A stretch of 61,116 nucleotides of DNA, from NCBI GenBank assembly GCA_900542875.1, contig UQPH01000005.1, forward strand, positions 1 through 61,116, given 5' to 3'. This document shows positions 8,886 to 17,891 of this stretch, piece by piece; within the stretch, counting starts at the first letter, position 1; each line of letters starts with the position of its first letter. The DNA is from an uncultured Eubacterium sp. (GTDB lineage Bacteria > Bacillota > Clostridia > Oscillospirales > Acutalibacteraceae). The notes under the pieces were generated by a model. It had not been told where the DNA came from. It was given only the letters and a program-made list of their open reading frames with translations, and did no database searches. Made by a program: the position numbers and the translations under genes.

Positions 8886-11693
8886 ATGGCAAACAAATTC
8901 GTAACGGCTATTTTCGGAGATTATTCAAAAAAAGAGGTAAAGAAACTCCGCAAAACAGTCGACAAAATTCTTGACCTTGAGTCCAAGTATGAGGATATGG
9001 ACGATAAGGAACTCGCAGCTCAGACTCCTATCCTTAAGGAAAGACTCGCAAACGGAGAAACTCTTGATGACATTCTTCCCGATGCTTTTGCCGTATGCCG
9101 TGAGGCAAGCTGGCGTGTACTCGGAATGAAACACTTTGAGGTACAGCTTATCGGCGGTATCGTTCTTCATCAGGGCAGAATTGCCGAGATGAAGACAGGT
9201 GAGGGTAAAACTCTCGTTGCTACTCTCCCTGCTTATCTTAATGCACTTACCGGTGAGGGTGTGCATATTGTCACCGTAAACGATTACCTTGCAAAGCGTG
9301 ACTCCGAGTGGATGGGCAAGATTTACCGTTTTCTCGGCTTGAGCGTCGGACTTATCGTTCACGAAAAGAGCGATGCAGAGCGTCAGGAAGCATATAACTC
9401 GGATATTACTTACGGAACAAATAACGAGATGGGCTTTGACTATCTTCGTGATAATATGGTTCAGTACAAAGAGCGTAAGGTTCAAAGAGGCCACGCATTT
9501 GCTATCGTCGATGAGGTTGACTCTATTCTTATCGATGAGGCTCGTACTCCTCTTATCATCAGCGGTAAGGGCGACCAGTCAACCGACCTCTACCGTCAGG
9601 CAGATGCCTTTGCAAAAACTCTTGTCATGACCAAGGTTGCCAAGACCGATGATAAGCAGGACACAGAGGAAACTTATGACGGCGACTATGTAGTTGACGA
9701 AAAGGCAAAGACTGCAACACTCCTTAAGAGCGGTGTTGAAAAGGCTGAGAAATTCTTTAAGGTAGAAAACCTTATGGATATAGATAATACAACTCTCCGC
9801 CATCATATCGACCAGGCTATCAAGGCTCACGGCGTTATGACCAGAGATGTTGACTATGTTGTTAAAGACGGTCAGGTTAAAATTGTTGACGAGTTCACCG
9901 GTCGCATTATGGAGGGTCGTAGATATAACGAAGGTCTCCATCAGGCTCTCGAGGCTAAAGAGGGCGTAAAGGTAGAGCACGAAAGCAAGACTCTCGCTAC
10001 CATCACATTCCAAAACTACTTCCGTCTTTATAAGAAACTTTCCGGTATGACCGGTACTGCCGCTACCGAGGCTAACGAATTTGATGAAATCTATAAGCTT
10101 GATGTAGTTGAAATCCCTACAAACAAGCCGCTTATCCGTGTAGACAAGCCGGATGTTATCTTCCAGACGGAAACCGGAAAATATCATAATGTTATTAAGC
10201 AGATTAAGGAGTGCCACGAAAAGGGACAGCCTGTTCTTGTAGGTACTATCAGCATCGAGAAGTCAGAGCATTTGTCACACCTCTTAAATAAAGAGGGAAT
10301 TGAGCATAAGGTTCTTAACGCAAAGAACCACGAAAAGGAAGCAGAGATTGTTGCTCAGGCAGGTAAGTTCGGTGCAGTTACCATCGCTACAAATATGGCA
10401 GGTCGTGGTACCGATATTATGCTCGGAGGTAACGCAGAATTCCTCGCAAAGGCTCAGATGAAGAAGATGAAGTTCACAAATGAGCAGATTGCAGAGGCTA
10501 CAGGTTTCGGTGATACCGACGATGAGGAAATCCTCAAGGCTCGTAAGACATTTATCGACCTTGAGGCTAAGTTCAAGGAAGAAATTAAGGATGAGGCTGA
10601 AAAGGTCAGAGAAGCAGGCGGTTTGTTCATTCTCGGCACAGAACGTCACGATGCACGCCGTATTGATAATCAGCTCAGAGGCCGTTCCGGTCGTCAGGGC
10701 GACCCGGGTGCAAGCCAGTTCTTCCTTTCTCTTGAAGATGACTTGATGCGTCTCTTCGGCGGCGATAAGATGCAGAAGATGATGAGCAGACTCACAGTTG
10801 ATGAGGATATGCCTATCGAGTCAAAACTTATTTCCAAGACTATTGAATCTTCCCAGCAAAAGGTTGAGGGCAAGAACTTTGCTATTCGTAAGAATACTTT
10901 GCAGTATGACGATGTTATGAACCGTCAGAGAGAACTCATCTACAAGCAGCGTGATCAGGTTCTTGACGGACTTGACCTTACCGAGACTATCGGCAAGATG
11001 CTTGATACAAATATCGAAGAAACAGTTTCAAATTACTTTAACGGCGAAACAAAGGACGATTGGAATATCGACGGCCTTCGTGAGAAGTATAAGAGCTGGC
11101 TCATTGCAGATGACGACGATTTTAAGGATAAGGAAAATCTTACCGTTGCAGACACAATCGAACTTCTCCAGTCAAGAGGTCATAAGAGACTCGAGGAGAA
11201 GGCTAAGGTTCTCGGTGACGACTTCTTCCAGGAATTTGAGAGAATGGTTCTCCTCAGAAATGTTGATACCCACTGGATGGATCACATCGACGCTATGGAG
11301 GATTTGAAGAAGGGTATTCATCTTCGTTCCTATGCTCAGCGTGACCCGGTTGTTGCATTCCGTGTTGAGTCATATGATATGTTTGACGAAATGACAAGAG
11401 AAATCAGAGAAGATACAGCAAAGATGATGCTCACTCTTATGCCTGTTCATAAGTCGGATGTTCAGCGTAAGGCAGTAGCTCACGTTACATCAACTTCCGA
11501 TGATAAGAACGAGAATGTTAAAGCAGTAACCGTTCGTAAGGAAAAGAAGATAGGTCCTAATGACCCATGTCCGTGCGGAAGCGGTCTTAAGTATAAGAAG
11601 TGCTGCGGCTCACCCGCTAAACTTGCTGCCGAGGCTCTTAAGGCTGAGGAAGAGCATAAGCAGGAAAAGAAGCGCATCAGACCTAAAAAGTAA
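8886..11693 (+). CDS. secA: Protein translocase ATPase SecA
   Basis: SecA drives secretory proteins through SecYEG by ATP hydrolysis. The product has 935 residues with Walker A MKTGEGKT at 102-109, a DEVDSILID Walker B region, NMAGRGTDI and QLRGRSGRQGD helicase motifs, the scaffold and wing domains, and a C-terminal zinc-binding SEC-C motif (PCPCGSGLKYKKCC) that contacts SecB-like partners or phospholipid. GAGGTG at 8874-8879 sets the ATG at 8886. The codons are biased to C- and G-ending forms (CTC, GAG, AAG) more than in neighbouring genes, consistent with high expression. Confidence 0.99.
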   Translation: MANKFVTAIFGDYSKKEVKKLRKTVDKILDLESKYEDMDDKELAAQTPILKERLANGETLDDILPDAFAVCREASWRVLGMKHFEVQLIGGIVLHQGRIAEMKTGEGKTLVATLPAYLNALTGEGVHIVTVNDYLAKRDSEWMGKIYRFLGLSVGLIVHEKSDAERQEAYNSDITYGTNNEMGFDYLRDNMVQYKERKVQRGHAFAIVDEVDSILIDEARTPLIISGKGDQSTDLYRQADAFAKTLVMTKVAKTDDKQDTEETYDGDYVVDEKAKTATLLKSGVEKAEKFFKVENLMDIDNTTLRHHIDQAIKAHGVMTRDVDYVVKDGQVKIVDEFTGRIMEGRRYNEGLHQALEAKEGVKVEHESKTLATITFQNYFRLYKKLSGMTGTAATEANEFDEIYKLDVVEIPTNKPLIRVDKPDVIFQTETGKYHNVIKQIKECHEKGQPVLVGTISIEKSEHLSHLLNKEGIEHKVLNAKNHEKEAEIVAQAGKFGAVTIATNMAGRGTDIMLGGNAEFLAKAQMKKMKFTNEQIAEATGFGDTDDEEILKARKTFIDLEAKFKEEIKDEAEKVREAGGLFILGTERHDARRIDNQLRGRSGRQGDPGASQFFLSLEDDLMRLFGGDKMQKMMSRLTVDEDMPIESKLISKTIESSQQKVEGKNFAIRKNTLQYDDVMNRQRELIYKQRDQVLDGLDLTETIGKMLDTNIEETVSNYFNGETKDDWNIDGLREKYKSWLIADDDDFKDKENLTVADTIELLQSRGHKRLEEKAKVLGDDFFQEFERMVLLRNVDTHWMDHIDAMEDLKKGIHLRSYAQRDPVVAFRVESYDMFDEMTREIREDTAKMMLTLMPVHKSDVQRKAVAHVTSTSDDKNENVKAVTVRKEKKIGPNDPCPCGSGLKYKKCCGSPAKLAAEALKAEEEHKQEKKRIRPKK

Positions 11694-11707
11694 AAATGAA
11701 TAATTTG

Positions 11708-11740
11708 AAAGCCGTGAACAATCAGGTTCACGGCTTTTTG
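11708..11740 (+). terminator. Terminator of secA
   Basis: AAAGCCGTGAAC pairs with GTTCACGGCTTT across a short loop, followed by a T-run, 15 bases after the secA stop. Confidence 0.9.
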
Positions 11741-11769
11741 TTTTATGTATTATATAATGTTTTTAATAA

Positions 11770-12978
11770 TTAATTATTATCTTTTAATTCGGCAAATTTT
11801 TGTGCCATTGTGGGATTATTCTTTGTCAACTTTTTTATGCTCAATTCCTCTGCCTTGTTGTTTGCGAGGCGGAGGTTGTTTTCGCTGGAGAGAAGATTCT
11901 CCTTTGTTTTTTGCAAGTGTTGAATTGTCTTGTCTATTTCCTCTACGGCGGTCTTGAACTTTCTGCTCGCTATATCGTAATTACGTGCGAACTTTTCCTT
12001 AAAATCGTTCATATCGTCCTCAAAGTGGGAAATGTCAATGTTTTGCTCACGTATATCCATAAGCTGCCTTTTGTAGTCGACAGAGTTGAGTGCCGCATTA
12101 CGCAGGAGTGTAATTATCGGAATGAAAAACTGCGGACGAATGACATACATCTTTTCGTATTTGTGTGAAACATCAACTATGCCGCTGTTATAAAGTTCGT
12201 TGTCGCTTTCAAGCAGAGATACGAGAACGGCATATTCGCAATTTTTTTCTTTTCTGTCTTTGTCAAGTTCTTTGAAAAAGTCCTCGTTTTTGTGCTTTGT
12301 TGCGGTCGTGTCCATCTCGTTTTTCATCTCAAACATAATGGAAATGAACTCAACACCGTCGTCTGTTTTGTCACGGAAAATGTAGTCTCCCTTTGAACCG
12401 GTGCGAGCATCGTTATCCTTTTCAAAATATGCGTTTTGAAAGCCTGTCGCACGAAGTTTGTTGAACTCGATTTCGCAGTGCTGTTCCAGCGTTTCGCCCA
12501 CCATCTTTGTGGACATTCTCGTCTTTAAGTCCTTGTAGAACTCTATGGCCTCGTCCTTTGCCTTGAGCATTGCGTTGTATTCCGCTTTAAGCGTGCTCTC
12601 TTTTAGAACAATATCCTTTTTCGCCGATTCCACATTGCCTTTTAATTCAATGATTTCGGCGTTCTTTTCGGCGATTTCTCTGTCCTTTTTCGATACGGCG
12701 CTGTTTATTTCAAGTTGCTTGTCCTTTTGTGCCGAGTCAATAATCGCCTGAAGCCTTGCAATCTCCTGTTTTAATTCAAAAATGCTTTTTTCGTTTTCTT
12801 CTCTCAGTTGAGTTTTTACTAAAGCGAGAGCCGAGTCTTTTTCATTTTTGAACATTTTTTCTCTTTCGGCAATTTCCGACTGAAATTCGCTGTCACGAAT
12901 CTGTTTAACTATGCTTGCGTAGGCGTTTTCGTCAATCGTGAATACTTCGCCGCAATTTGGACATTTGATTTCGTTCAT
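11770..12978 (-). CDS. DUF2130 family protein (zinc ribbon, coiled coil, nuclease-like domain)
   Basis: The 402-residue product begins with a CPNCG zinc-ribbon half. It then has about 130 residues of Lys/Glu-rich coiled coil, and from about residue 165 the conserved DUF2130 block (KMVGETLEQHCEIEFN, SKGDYIFRDK, ISIMFEMKNEMD). The block's spaced E, D and E-x-K residues resemble restriction-like nucleases. The cellular role of the family is not established. A second in-frame ATG (12978) is preferred over 12984 because GAGGA lies 6 bases before it. A C-terminal helical region ends in KKLTKNNPTMAQKF. Confidence 0.85.
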   Translation of the reverse strand: MNEIKCPNCGEVFTIDENAYASIVKQIRDSEFQSEIAEREKMFKNEKDSALALVKTQLREENEKSIFELKQEIARLQAIIDSAQKDKQLEINSAVSKKDREIAEKNAEIIELKGNVESAKKDIVLKESTLKAEYNAMLKAKDEAIEFYKDLKTRMSTKMVGETLEQHCEIEFNKLRATGFQNAYFEKDNDARTGSKGDYIFRDKTDDGVEFISIMFEMKNEMDTTATKHKNEDFFKELDKDRKEKNCEYAVLVSLLESDNELYNSGIVDVSHKYEKMYVIRPQFFIPIITLLRNAALNSVDYKRQLMDIREQNIDISHFEDDMNDFKEKFARNYDIASRKFKTAVEEIDKTIQHLQKTKENLLSSENNLRLANNKAEELSIKKLTKNNPTMAQKFAELKDNN

Positions 12979-12997
12979 TCTCATTCCTCGTTTTCTT

Positions 12998-13171
12998 TTA
13001 CTGATTAAGTGTCGGTCTGTCTATGGCGTTTTTTATTCCGCAGGCAGCTGAATTTGGGTTATACACGGTTTTGTCACAGCCGACTCTGAATACCATTACG
13101 CCTTTCGTACCGCTGAGCAGAGCGTATGCCGCAATGTCTGTGTTACGTATATTATATAACAGTTCGGAATA
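12998..13171 (-). pseudogene. 3' remnant of a gene, perhaps dihydropteroate synthase-like
   Basis: The only stretch above 300 bases without an intact gene (12979-13295) holds an open minus frame of 57 codons and a stop, but no plausible start or ribosome site. Its peptide reads NTDIAAYALLSGTKGVMVFR, then VGCDKTVYNPNSAACGIKNA, then IDRPTLNQ. The order Ala-rich helix, hydrophobic strand, FRV, then a final helix recalls the C-terminus of dihydropteroate synthase (RVHDV followed by a helix), but this is a weak resemblance. It is most simply a decayed gene end. Confidence 0.35.
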
Positions 13172-13234
13172 TTATTCAATTAAATAAAAGCCGAATTAAT
13201 TTGTAATTATTTGTATATATTACATAGTTTTTTA

Positions 13235-13263
13235 TTGAAAAAATATTGTGTATTTGGTATAAT
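13235..13263 (+). promoter_or_regulatory. SigmaA promoter of the first Mbeg1-like gene
   Basis: TTGAAA (13235-13240), a 17-base spacer and TATAAT (13258-13263), 32 bases before the ATG. Confidence 0.8.
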
Positions 13264-13295
13264 CAATATATATTTTATCTTTACGGAGAACTGTT

Positions 13296-14468
13296 ATGGC
13301 TAATGTGATGGATTATATTAAGAAATACGGAGACATTTCTTTTTGCGATATGCCTTTCGGTGAGGCTGATAATGTGGCACTTTGCGGCATGTATTATATG
13401 CCGTTTGATAAGGTTGTGAGCGACAGTTTCGATGACAAGCCCGTTGATTATAAAACCGCAAGCGACGAGATTTTTGAACTTAGGGGAAGAAAGCATACGC
13501 CCGTTGGTTTGGTTCTTCTAAAAAATATCAGCGAGCAGATGGTATTGATGTCAAAGTATAAACGCTTTCAGGAGATGAAAGTGGTTGCGGCTGTCAGAGT
13601 TTATGAAAAAGCACCTGCGGTTCAGTTCGAGGCTGCCACATTTCTTTTGCCCGACGAAAAAATCGTTGTCCTTTTTAAGGGCACCGATGATACTCTTACC
13701 GGCTGGAAAGAGGATTTTGATATTCTAACAAAAAAGGGAATACCATCTAACAGACTTTCTATCGAATATCTGGAAAAAGCGGCGAAAAAATTTGACGGCA
13801 ATATAATCGTCTGCGGCCATTCAAAGGGCGGATTTATCGCACAGTATGCTGCTCTCTATTCGAGCAAAGAGGTGCGTGACAGAATAGAGGTAGTTTATAA
13901 TGACGACGGCCCCGGCTTTTGGGATTATTCTTATCTTGAGAGCGAGACCTATGCCGAAATGCTGCCTAAGTATCGTCATTTTGTCCCGCAGTCCTCGTTT
14001 ATAGGTATGATGCTCGCTCACGATAATGACTACGAGATAATTAAAAGTAATCAGATTTTGGGACCCTTGCAGCATGACTTGAATTCGTGGCAGTTCAGCG
14101 GCAAAAAACTTGTGCGTGCCGAAGAACTTACCGATATGGGTAAGATGAATGACGGTGTTTTGCGTGACTTGGTAGGCGGATTGGATGACGAGAGCGAAAA
14201 GGTGCTTGATACCGTGCTTGATAAGGTACTTTCGGGCGTTAACCAAACCGGACTTTTGGATGTGAAAAAGAATTTTGTACCTGCGCTAAAGGGCGGGGTT
14301 GAGGCTTGGCGTTCGCTTGACCGTGATACGCAGAAAAAGTTTCTTAAAATCTTTTCAGATACGCCTGAAATTGTTTTTAGAAACAGTAACAGAATACGCA
14401 AAGAACGTACCGAAAAAACATATGAAAAAGCAGTTTCCGCTTTTAAATACCTGAATGTTTTGTTCTGA
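13296..14468 (+). CDS. Mbeg1-like (DUF2974) alpha/beta-hydrolase
   Basis: The 390-residue product has the nucleophile elbow GHSKGG (Ser of a lipase-type triad). It also has a candidate acid in NDDGPGF and a candidate His in LQHDLNSW, in the order found in the DUF2974/Mbeg1-like family. VLFKGTDD precedes the elbow as the oxyanion-side strand. The family is annotated as lipase-like, but the substrate is unknown. No signal peptide is seen. A second copy closes the membrane operon at 58.1 kb and shares MxxYIxxYGxxxFxxxPFxExD at the N-terminus. This copy stands alone with its own promoter. Confidence 0.85.
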   Translation: MANVMDYIKKYGDISFCDMPFGEADNVALCGMYYMPFDKVVSDSFDDKPVDYKTASDEIFELRGRKHTPVGLVLLKNISEQMVLMSKYKRFQEMKVVAAVRVYEKAPAVQFEAATFLLPDEKIVVLFKGTDDTLTGWKEDFDILTKKGIPSNRLSIEYLEKAAKKFDGNIIVCGHSKGGFIAQYAALYSSKEVRDRIEVVYNDDGPGFWDYSYLESETYAEMLPKYRHFVPQSSFIGMMLAHDNDYEIIKSNQILGPLQHDLNSWQFSGKKLVRAEELTDMGKMNDGVLRDLVGGLDDESEKVLDTVLDKVLSGVNQTGLLDVKKNFVPALKGGVEAWRSLDRDTQKKFLKIFSDTPEIVFRNSNRIRKERTEKTYEKAVSAFKYLNVLF

Positions 14469-14540
14469 AAAATAAACCTCGTTTGATGTGTTAATGGTGA
14501 GTACAATTTTTTCGGACATTAAAAGCAAATTTGCATATAA

Positions 14541-14577
14541 GAACCGCATTTGATATTTTATCAAATGCGGTTCTTTA
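14541..14577. terminator. Bidirectional terminator between the Mbeg1-like and XRE genes
   Basis: A near-perfect repeat, GAACCGCATTTGATA paired with TATCAAATGCGGTTC, is followed on the plus strand by TTTATTTT. It sits directly beyond the XRE gene stop, so it can serve the convergent genes on both sides. Confidence 0.8.
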
Positions 14578-14769
14578 TTTTGTATTTGTTCTGCCGACCA
14601 GATAGTCGATGCTTGTATTATAGTAATCGGCTAACTTCCAAAGAAGTTCTAGTGGCATTTGCCTTTTTCCGTTTTCATATTGTGAATATGTGTTTTGTTT
14701 TATATTCAGTACAGAGGCAATTTGGCTTTGCGTTATATCGTTATCCTCACGCAAATCTCGCAGTCGCAT
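14575..14769 (-). CDS. XRE-family helix-turn-helix regulator, stand-alone HTH
   Basis: The 64-residue protein is almost only a Cro/C1-type HTH: RLRDLREDNDITQSQIASVL, then NIKQNTYSQYENGKRQMPLE, with helix 2/3 at about residues 14-33, followed by DYYNTSIDYLVGRT. It lacks any effector domain. It is divergent from the CFI-box gene, with about 150 bases between starts, so it may control that gene or itself. The target is unknown. Confidence 0.9.
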   Translation of the reverse strand: MRLRDLREDNDITQSQIASVLNIKQNTYSQYENGKRQMPLELLWKLADYYNTSIDYLVGRTNTK

Positions 14770-14921
14770 AATATCAAATCCTTAAGTATTTTTGCCTTAT
14801 AATTTTACAACATCACAAAACGAGATATTGACAATTATCACAAAATGAGATATAATTATTTGCAGTCGAAGATATTTTGTCCGACTGTTTATTTTATTAT
14901 TACGGAAAAGGGAGAAATAAG

Positions 14922-16052
14922 ATGATAACAACTGCTGATGAATATGATAAGGCACGAGAAGATTTCAAGAGCGTTTATGAGAATGAAAGTATTTCACTTG
15001 ACGAAAAAATCGAGCGTTGCCGAGAACTCGTTTTGTGCGATTACGCAAAAGAAAAGCATTGCTTACCGTATACATATGATTTGGCTGAGATGTATGAAAA
15101 AGCAGGTCGTTATAACGATTTGATTAATTTTATAATGGTCGATATGAAAATGATTTTAGGCGAGGATGATTGGTGGATTATCGTTGCCGCCGCTGCGCCG
15201 TCATATATGTTTTTCGCAGTAAATGCGGCGATAGCATTGAAGGATTATAAAACAGCCAAAGGTTTTCTTGAAGCACTTAAGGTAAACAGAGCAGAAAACC
15301 TTAATATGCACCCGGACGATGAATTTACAGCACAATGTAAATCTTGGTATGCACAAGTAATGACAAAATTTGCACAGATTGCTATTCTTGAAAACGATGA
15401 GTCAACAGCCCTTGATTGTTTAGCTGACGATATATTCGGTGATGTTAAAACCATAGGCTATTTCTATTGTCTTGGAATTTATGCGAGTAAGCTAGATGAG
15501 GATAAAAATATATCTGTTGCAATAAACGCTTTTAATACAGTTTGCTCGGCTGACCCAACTTCCGACAGTTTTTCAGACGAGGAAAAACAGATGATTCCCG
15601 ATGCGAGTTATCGTCTCGGTATGATTTATGCAACAGAACCGGGTTACAAGAATAAGAGCAAGGCTGTTGAAGCACTCAAAAGGGCACAAGCCTTGGGCTA
15701 CGATATATCAGATAAAGAAATAGATGAGATTACTGAGAACATAGTAGATGCTCCCGCTGTACAAGAGACTGTAAATAATGAAAAATCCAAGGGCGGCTGT
15801 TATGTTGCTACATGCGTTTACGGTTCCTATGACTGTCCGTCCGTATGGACGCTCAGAAGATTCAGGGATAACGACTTGTCAAAGTCTGTTTTGGGCAGAG
15901 CGTTTATAAGGATTTATTACAGCGTCAGTCCTACTATAGTAAAACTGTTCGGTAATTATGCATGGTTTCATAAAATGTGGAAAAAACCGCTCGATAGATT
16001 GGTAGAAAAATTACAAAATAATGGGGTGGAGAATACCCCTTATGATGATTAA
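14922..16052 (+). CDS. Repeat protein with C-terminal CFI-box domain, function unknown
   Basis: The 376-residue product has an N-terminal series of helical hairpins of TPR/SEL1 style (about residues 1-290: SYRLGMIYAT, SKAVEALKRAQALG). After a short linker comes a C-terminal segment GGCYVATCVYGSYDCP, then VWTLRRFRDNDL, the hallmark of CFI-box-CTERM proteins. A following hydrophobic stretch (RAFIRIYYSVSPTIVKLFG) could associate with membrane. ATG 14922 with GGGAG upstream is preferred over the in-frame 14877. The tiny Cys-rich gene starts 17 bases after its stop. Confidence 0.75.
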   Translation: MITTADEYDKAREDFKSVYENESISLDEKIERCRELVLCDYAKEKHCLPYTYDLAEMYEKAGRYNDLINFIMVDMKMILGEDDWWIIVAAAAPSYMFFAVNAAIALKDYKTAKGFLEALKVNRAENLNMHPDDEFTAQCKSWYAQVMTKFAQIAILENDESTALDCLADDIFGDVKTIGYFYCLGIYASKLDEDKNISVAINAFNTVCSADPTSDSFSDEEKQMIPDASYRLGMIYATEPGYKNKSKAVEALKRAQALGYDISDKEIDEITENIVDAPAVQETVNNEKSKGGCYVATCVYGSYDCPSVWTLRRFRDNDLSKSVLGRAFIRIYYSVSPTIVKLFGNYAWFHKMWKKPLDRLVEKLQNNGVENTPYDD

Positions 16053-16069
16053 AAAGGAGGTGCCAAGTT

Positions 16070-16246
16070 ATGTCGAGATGTCCAAAACTTGATTATGAAA
16101 GCGTTTCGTTTTTCGGTAATTCGGATGATAAATATATTTGCAAGGTGACAGGTGTAAGAATGGATGCAGATTCCGCCAAGGTAGAACATTTATGCAAGGG
16201 TAGTTATGACGCATATTATGACTGTCCTATATATAAAAATTCTTAA
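16070..16246 (+). CDS. Small Cys-containing protein downstream of the CFI-box gene
   Basis: This 58-residue ORF starts MSRCPKLDYESVSFFG and ends ACYYDCPIYKNS-like (DAYYDCPIYKNS in fact). Four Cys residues (4, 24, 42, 52) could bind a metal. AAGGAGG (16054-16060) lies 9 bases before the ATG, a strong ribosome site, and a terminator follows 11 bases after the stop, so it is very likely a real gene in one transcript with the CFI-box gene. The fold and function are not recognised. Confidence 0.75.
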   Translation: MSRCPKLDYESVSFFGNSDDKYICKVTGVRMDADSAKVEHLCKGSYDAYYDCPIYKNS

Positions 16247-16256
16247 ACTTCAATAA

Positions 16257-16296
16257 TAAAAACGCATTCGGTGAAATATCGAATGCGTTTTTATTT
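16257..16296 (+). terminator. Terminator of the CFI-box operon
   Basis: AAAACGCATTCG pairs with CGAATGCGTTTT across a 9-base loop and is followed by TTATTT. Confidence 0.85.
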
Positions 16297-16318
16297 GATT
16301 TCTGTCAGATAGTTTTGT

Positions 16319-16876
16319 TTAACAGCTTAGCGTGTAGGTATCTCCGTCAACGGTGAGGGTGAGTTGTGTTTCTTCGAGCATGGCGTGCATAATTTCATGC
16401 CTGATTTTACAGTAAAGAGCGTCGTCTGCACCGAGTGAGGAGTAATACTTTTCGTGTATATCGGCAGTCTGTTTCCATGTGATTGAATTCACATCGCTGC
16501 GGACAACGGCGTTTATTCTGTCGCATGGCATACCATTTATAAAGAAATCTTCAAATGCTTTATATGCGCTCTCAGGCGTTGCATTGGGGTTGATTTTGTT
16601 TTCTTCGCCGAACTTACGGGCACAACTTAAAATTTCCTTTTCCTTGCCTTTTCCGTTTATGATTATGAGCCGTGCGAATCTCTCCTCGGAATCGTTAATC
16701 ATATTTTGCAGGGAAGCATGAATATTGTCCTCGTCAATGATTTCTTCGAGCGGCGGACATTTTTTTGTGAGGTCTTGCCCCGAACCTATATATTTGCTCA
16801 CGGCAGAGGTCAACTCCTCTTGCCGCTTTATTTTTTCATACAGCCAAAAATGAATAGGTCCTAAAAACAAACTCAT
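16319..16876 (-). CDS. Conserved protein of unknown function co-transcribed with a hemerythrin/PAS protein
   Basis: The 185-residue product starts MSLFLGPIHFWLYEKIKRQE and ends with a small beta hairpin (TLTVDGDTYTLSC). The sequence suggests a soluble helical protein; a His pair near the end (IRHEIMHAMLEE) could bind metal. Its start overlaps the stop of the hemerythrin-like gene by 4 bases, so the two are translationally coupled and likely work together, plausibly in redox or nitric-oxide/oxygen sensing. That role is inferred from the neighbour only. Confidence 0.7.
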   Translation of the reverse strand: MSLFLGPIHFWLYEKIKRQEELTSAVSKYIGSGQDLTKKCPPLEEIIDEDNIHASLQNMINDSEERFARLIIINGKGKEKEILSCARKFGEENKINPNATPESAYKAFEDFFINGMPCDRINAVVRSDVNSITWKQTADIHEKYYSSLGADDALYCKIRHEIMHAMLEETQLTLTVDGDTYTLSC

Positions 16877-17844
16877 CTTTTATCCTCGTCAAAGAATGCC
16901 ATATCTTGGCACAGTTCAACCGTTCCCAGATATTCGCCTCTGCTGTCTCTCACCGGCAGATAGGTGACGCACATTTTAGTTCCGTTCTTGTTGCTGTAAA
17001 CCTGCACTTTGTCCTTTTTGCCCGATTTGAAATCGCCGATTATCGCTTTAACCATTGCTTCGATTTTCGGCGGATGGCAGGAGTAAACGCTTCTGCCTAG
17101 CGACATCATCGGTCGCTTAAAGAGTTTTTTGCCCTCGTTAAAATACTTGTTTTTATCATTAATGTCAACAAAGGTAATCTCCATGGGCAGAGTGTTCAAA
17201 AGCCACCTTAATTCATTGAGCGACAATTCGCCCGTAGGCAGAATTATTTTTTCATCGTATGTTATTTCGGTCGGCTCTTCGCTTGGTGCTTCGTCCCAAA
17301 TTTCGCTTTTTATGCCGAATGCGTCATCATAGCATTTTTCGTCTCTGTAAATTGCATACCAATCATCATCGCTGAAATTAACGGCACAGATGGGATAGAG
17401 AATGTTATTCTCCTTGTTTGCCATATTTTCTATTTTAGTCAGCACGGCAAGAAGTTTTTCATCTGTATCGGCTTTTTTAATCTCGGTTCTGATTACATCG
17501 TCCTCTGTCCACATAACAGAGTTCGGACCCTCAATTTCATATTTGCTTTTGAGCAGGGGATAGATTATGTCGCCTTTTTCTGCATAGTGAATTGAAATGT
17601 CGCCGAGTGCTTTGAGTTTATTGCCACAGTCGCCGCCGCTCGAAATAAGGTCTCTTATTTCAGCTGTCAGCTGTAATATCTTGTCGTTTTCTCTTTTGTA
17701 GGTTTGGAGCGGGTGACCCTTTGTTTGCATCATTTTTTGAGTCAGCATATTTTTGTCGGAATAATCCGCTCTTATCATCTCGGAGTGCTTTTTTACCGCC
17801 TCATCGACTTCACCTATATTGTTTGAAAATCTGTCTTTATACAT
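16873..17844 (-). CDS. Hemerythrin-like plus PAS-domain protein (DUF438 type)
   Basis: The 323-residue product has a helical hemerythrin-like part at about 45-170: GHPLQTYKREN, HYAEKGDIIYPLL, VMWTEDDVIRTE, KENNILYPI. A C-terminal PAS-type domain follows at about 205-318 (LPMEITFVDINDKNKYFNEG, GRSVYSCHPPK). Relatives bind a di-iron centre and sense small gases or electrons. Here some usual ligand positions differ: the third motif, commonly WxEHDxIR, reads WTEDDVIR, and the fourth lacks its usual His/Glu pair. Iron binding may be altered or lost. Confidence 0.82.
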   Translation of the reverse strand: MYKDRFSNNIGEVDEAVKKHSEMIRADYSDKNMLTQKMMQTKGHPLQTYKRENDKILQLTAEIRDLISSGGDCGNKLKALGDISIHYAEKGDIIYPLLKSKYEIEGPNSVMWTEDDVIRTEIKKADTDEKLLAVLTKIENMANKENNILYPICAVNFSDDDWYAIYRDEKCYDDAFGIKSEIWDEAPSEEPTEITYDEKIILPTGELSLNELRWLLNTLPMEITFVDINDKNKYFNEGKKLFKRPMMSLGRSVYSCHPPKIEAMVKAIIGDFKSGKKDKVQVYSNKNGTKMCVTYLPVRDSRGEYLGTVELCQDMAFFDEDKR

Positions 17845-17891
17845 ATTTTTCCTCTCAAATATTTTTCGTTTTTAGATATTATACCACCATT

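Noticed and set aside
8925..9494. Long antisense frame inside secA
   Set aside because: It lies opposite a gene with unmistakable SecA motifs, lacks a ribosome site and matches no family; it arises from the biased codon use of secA.
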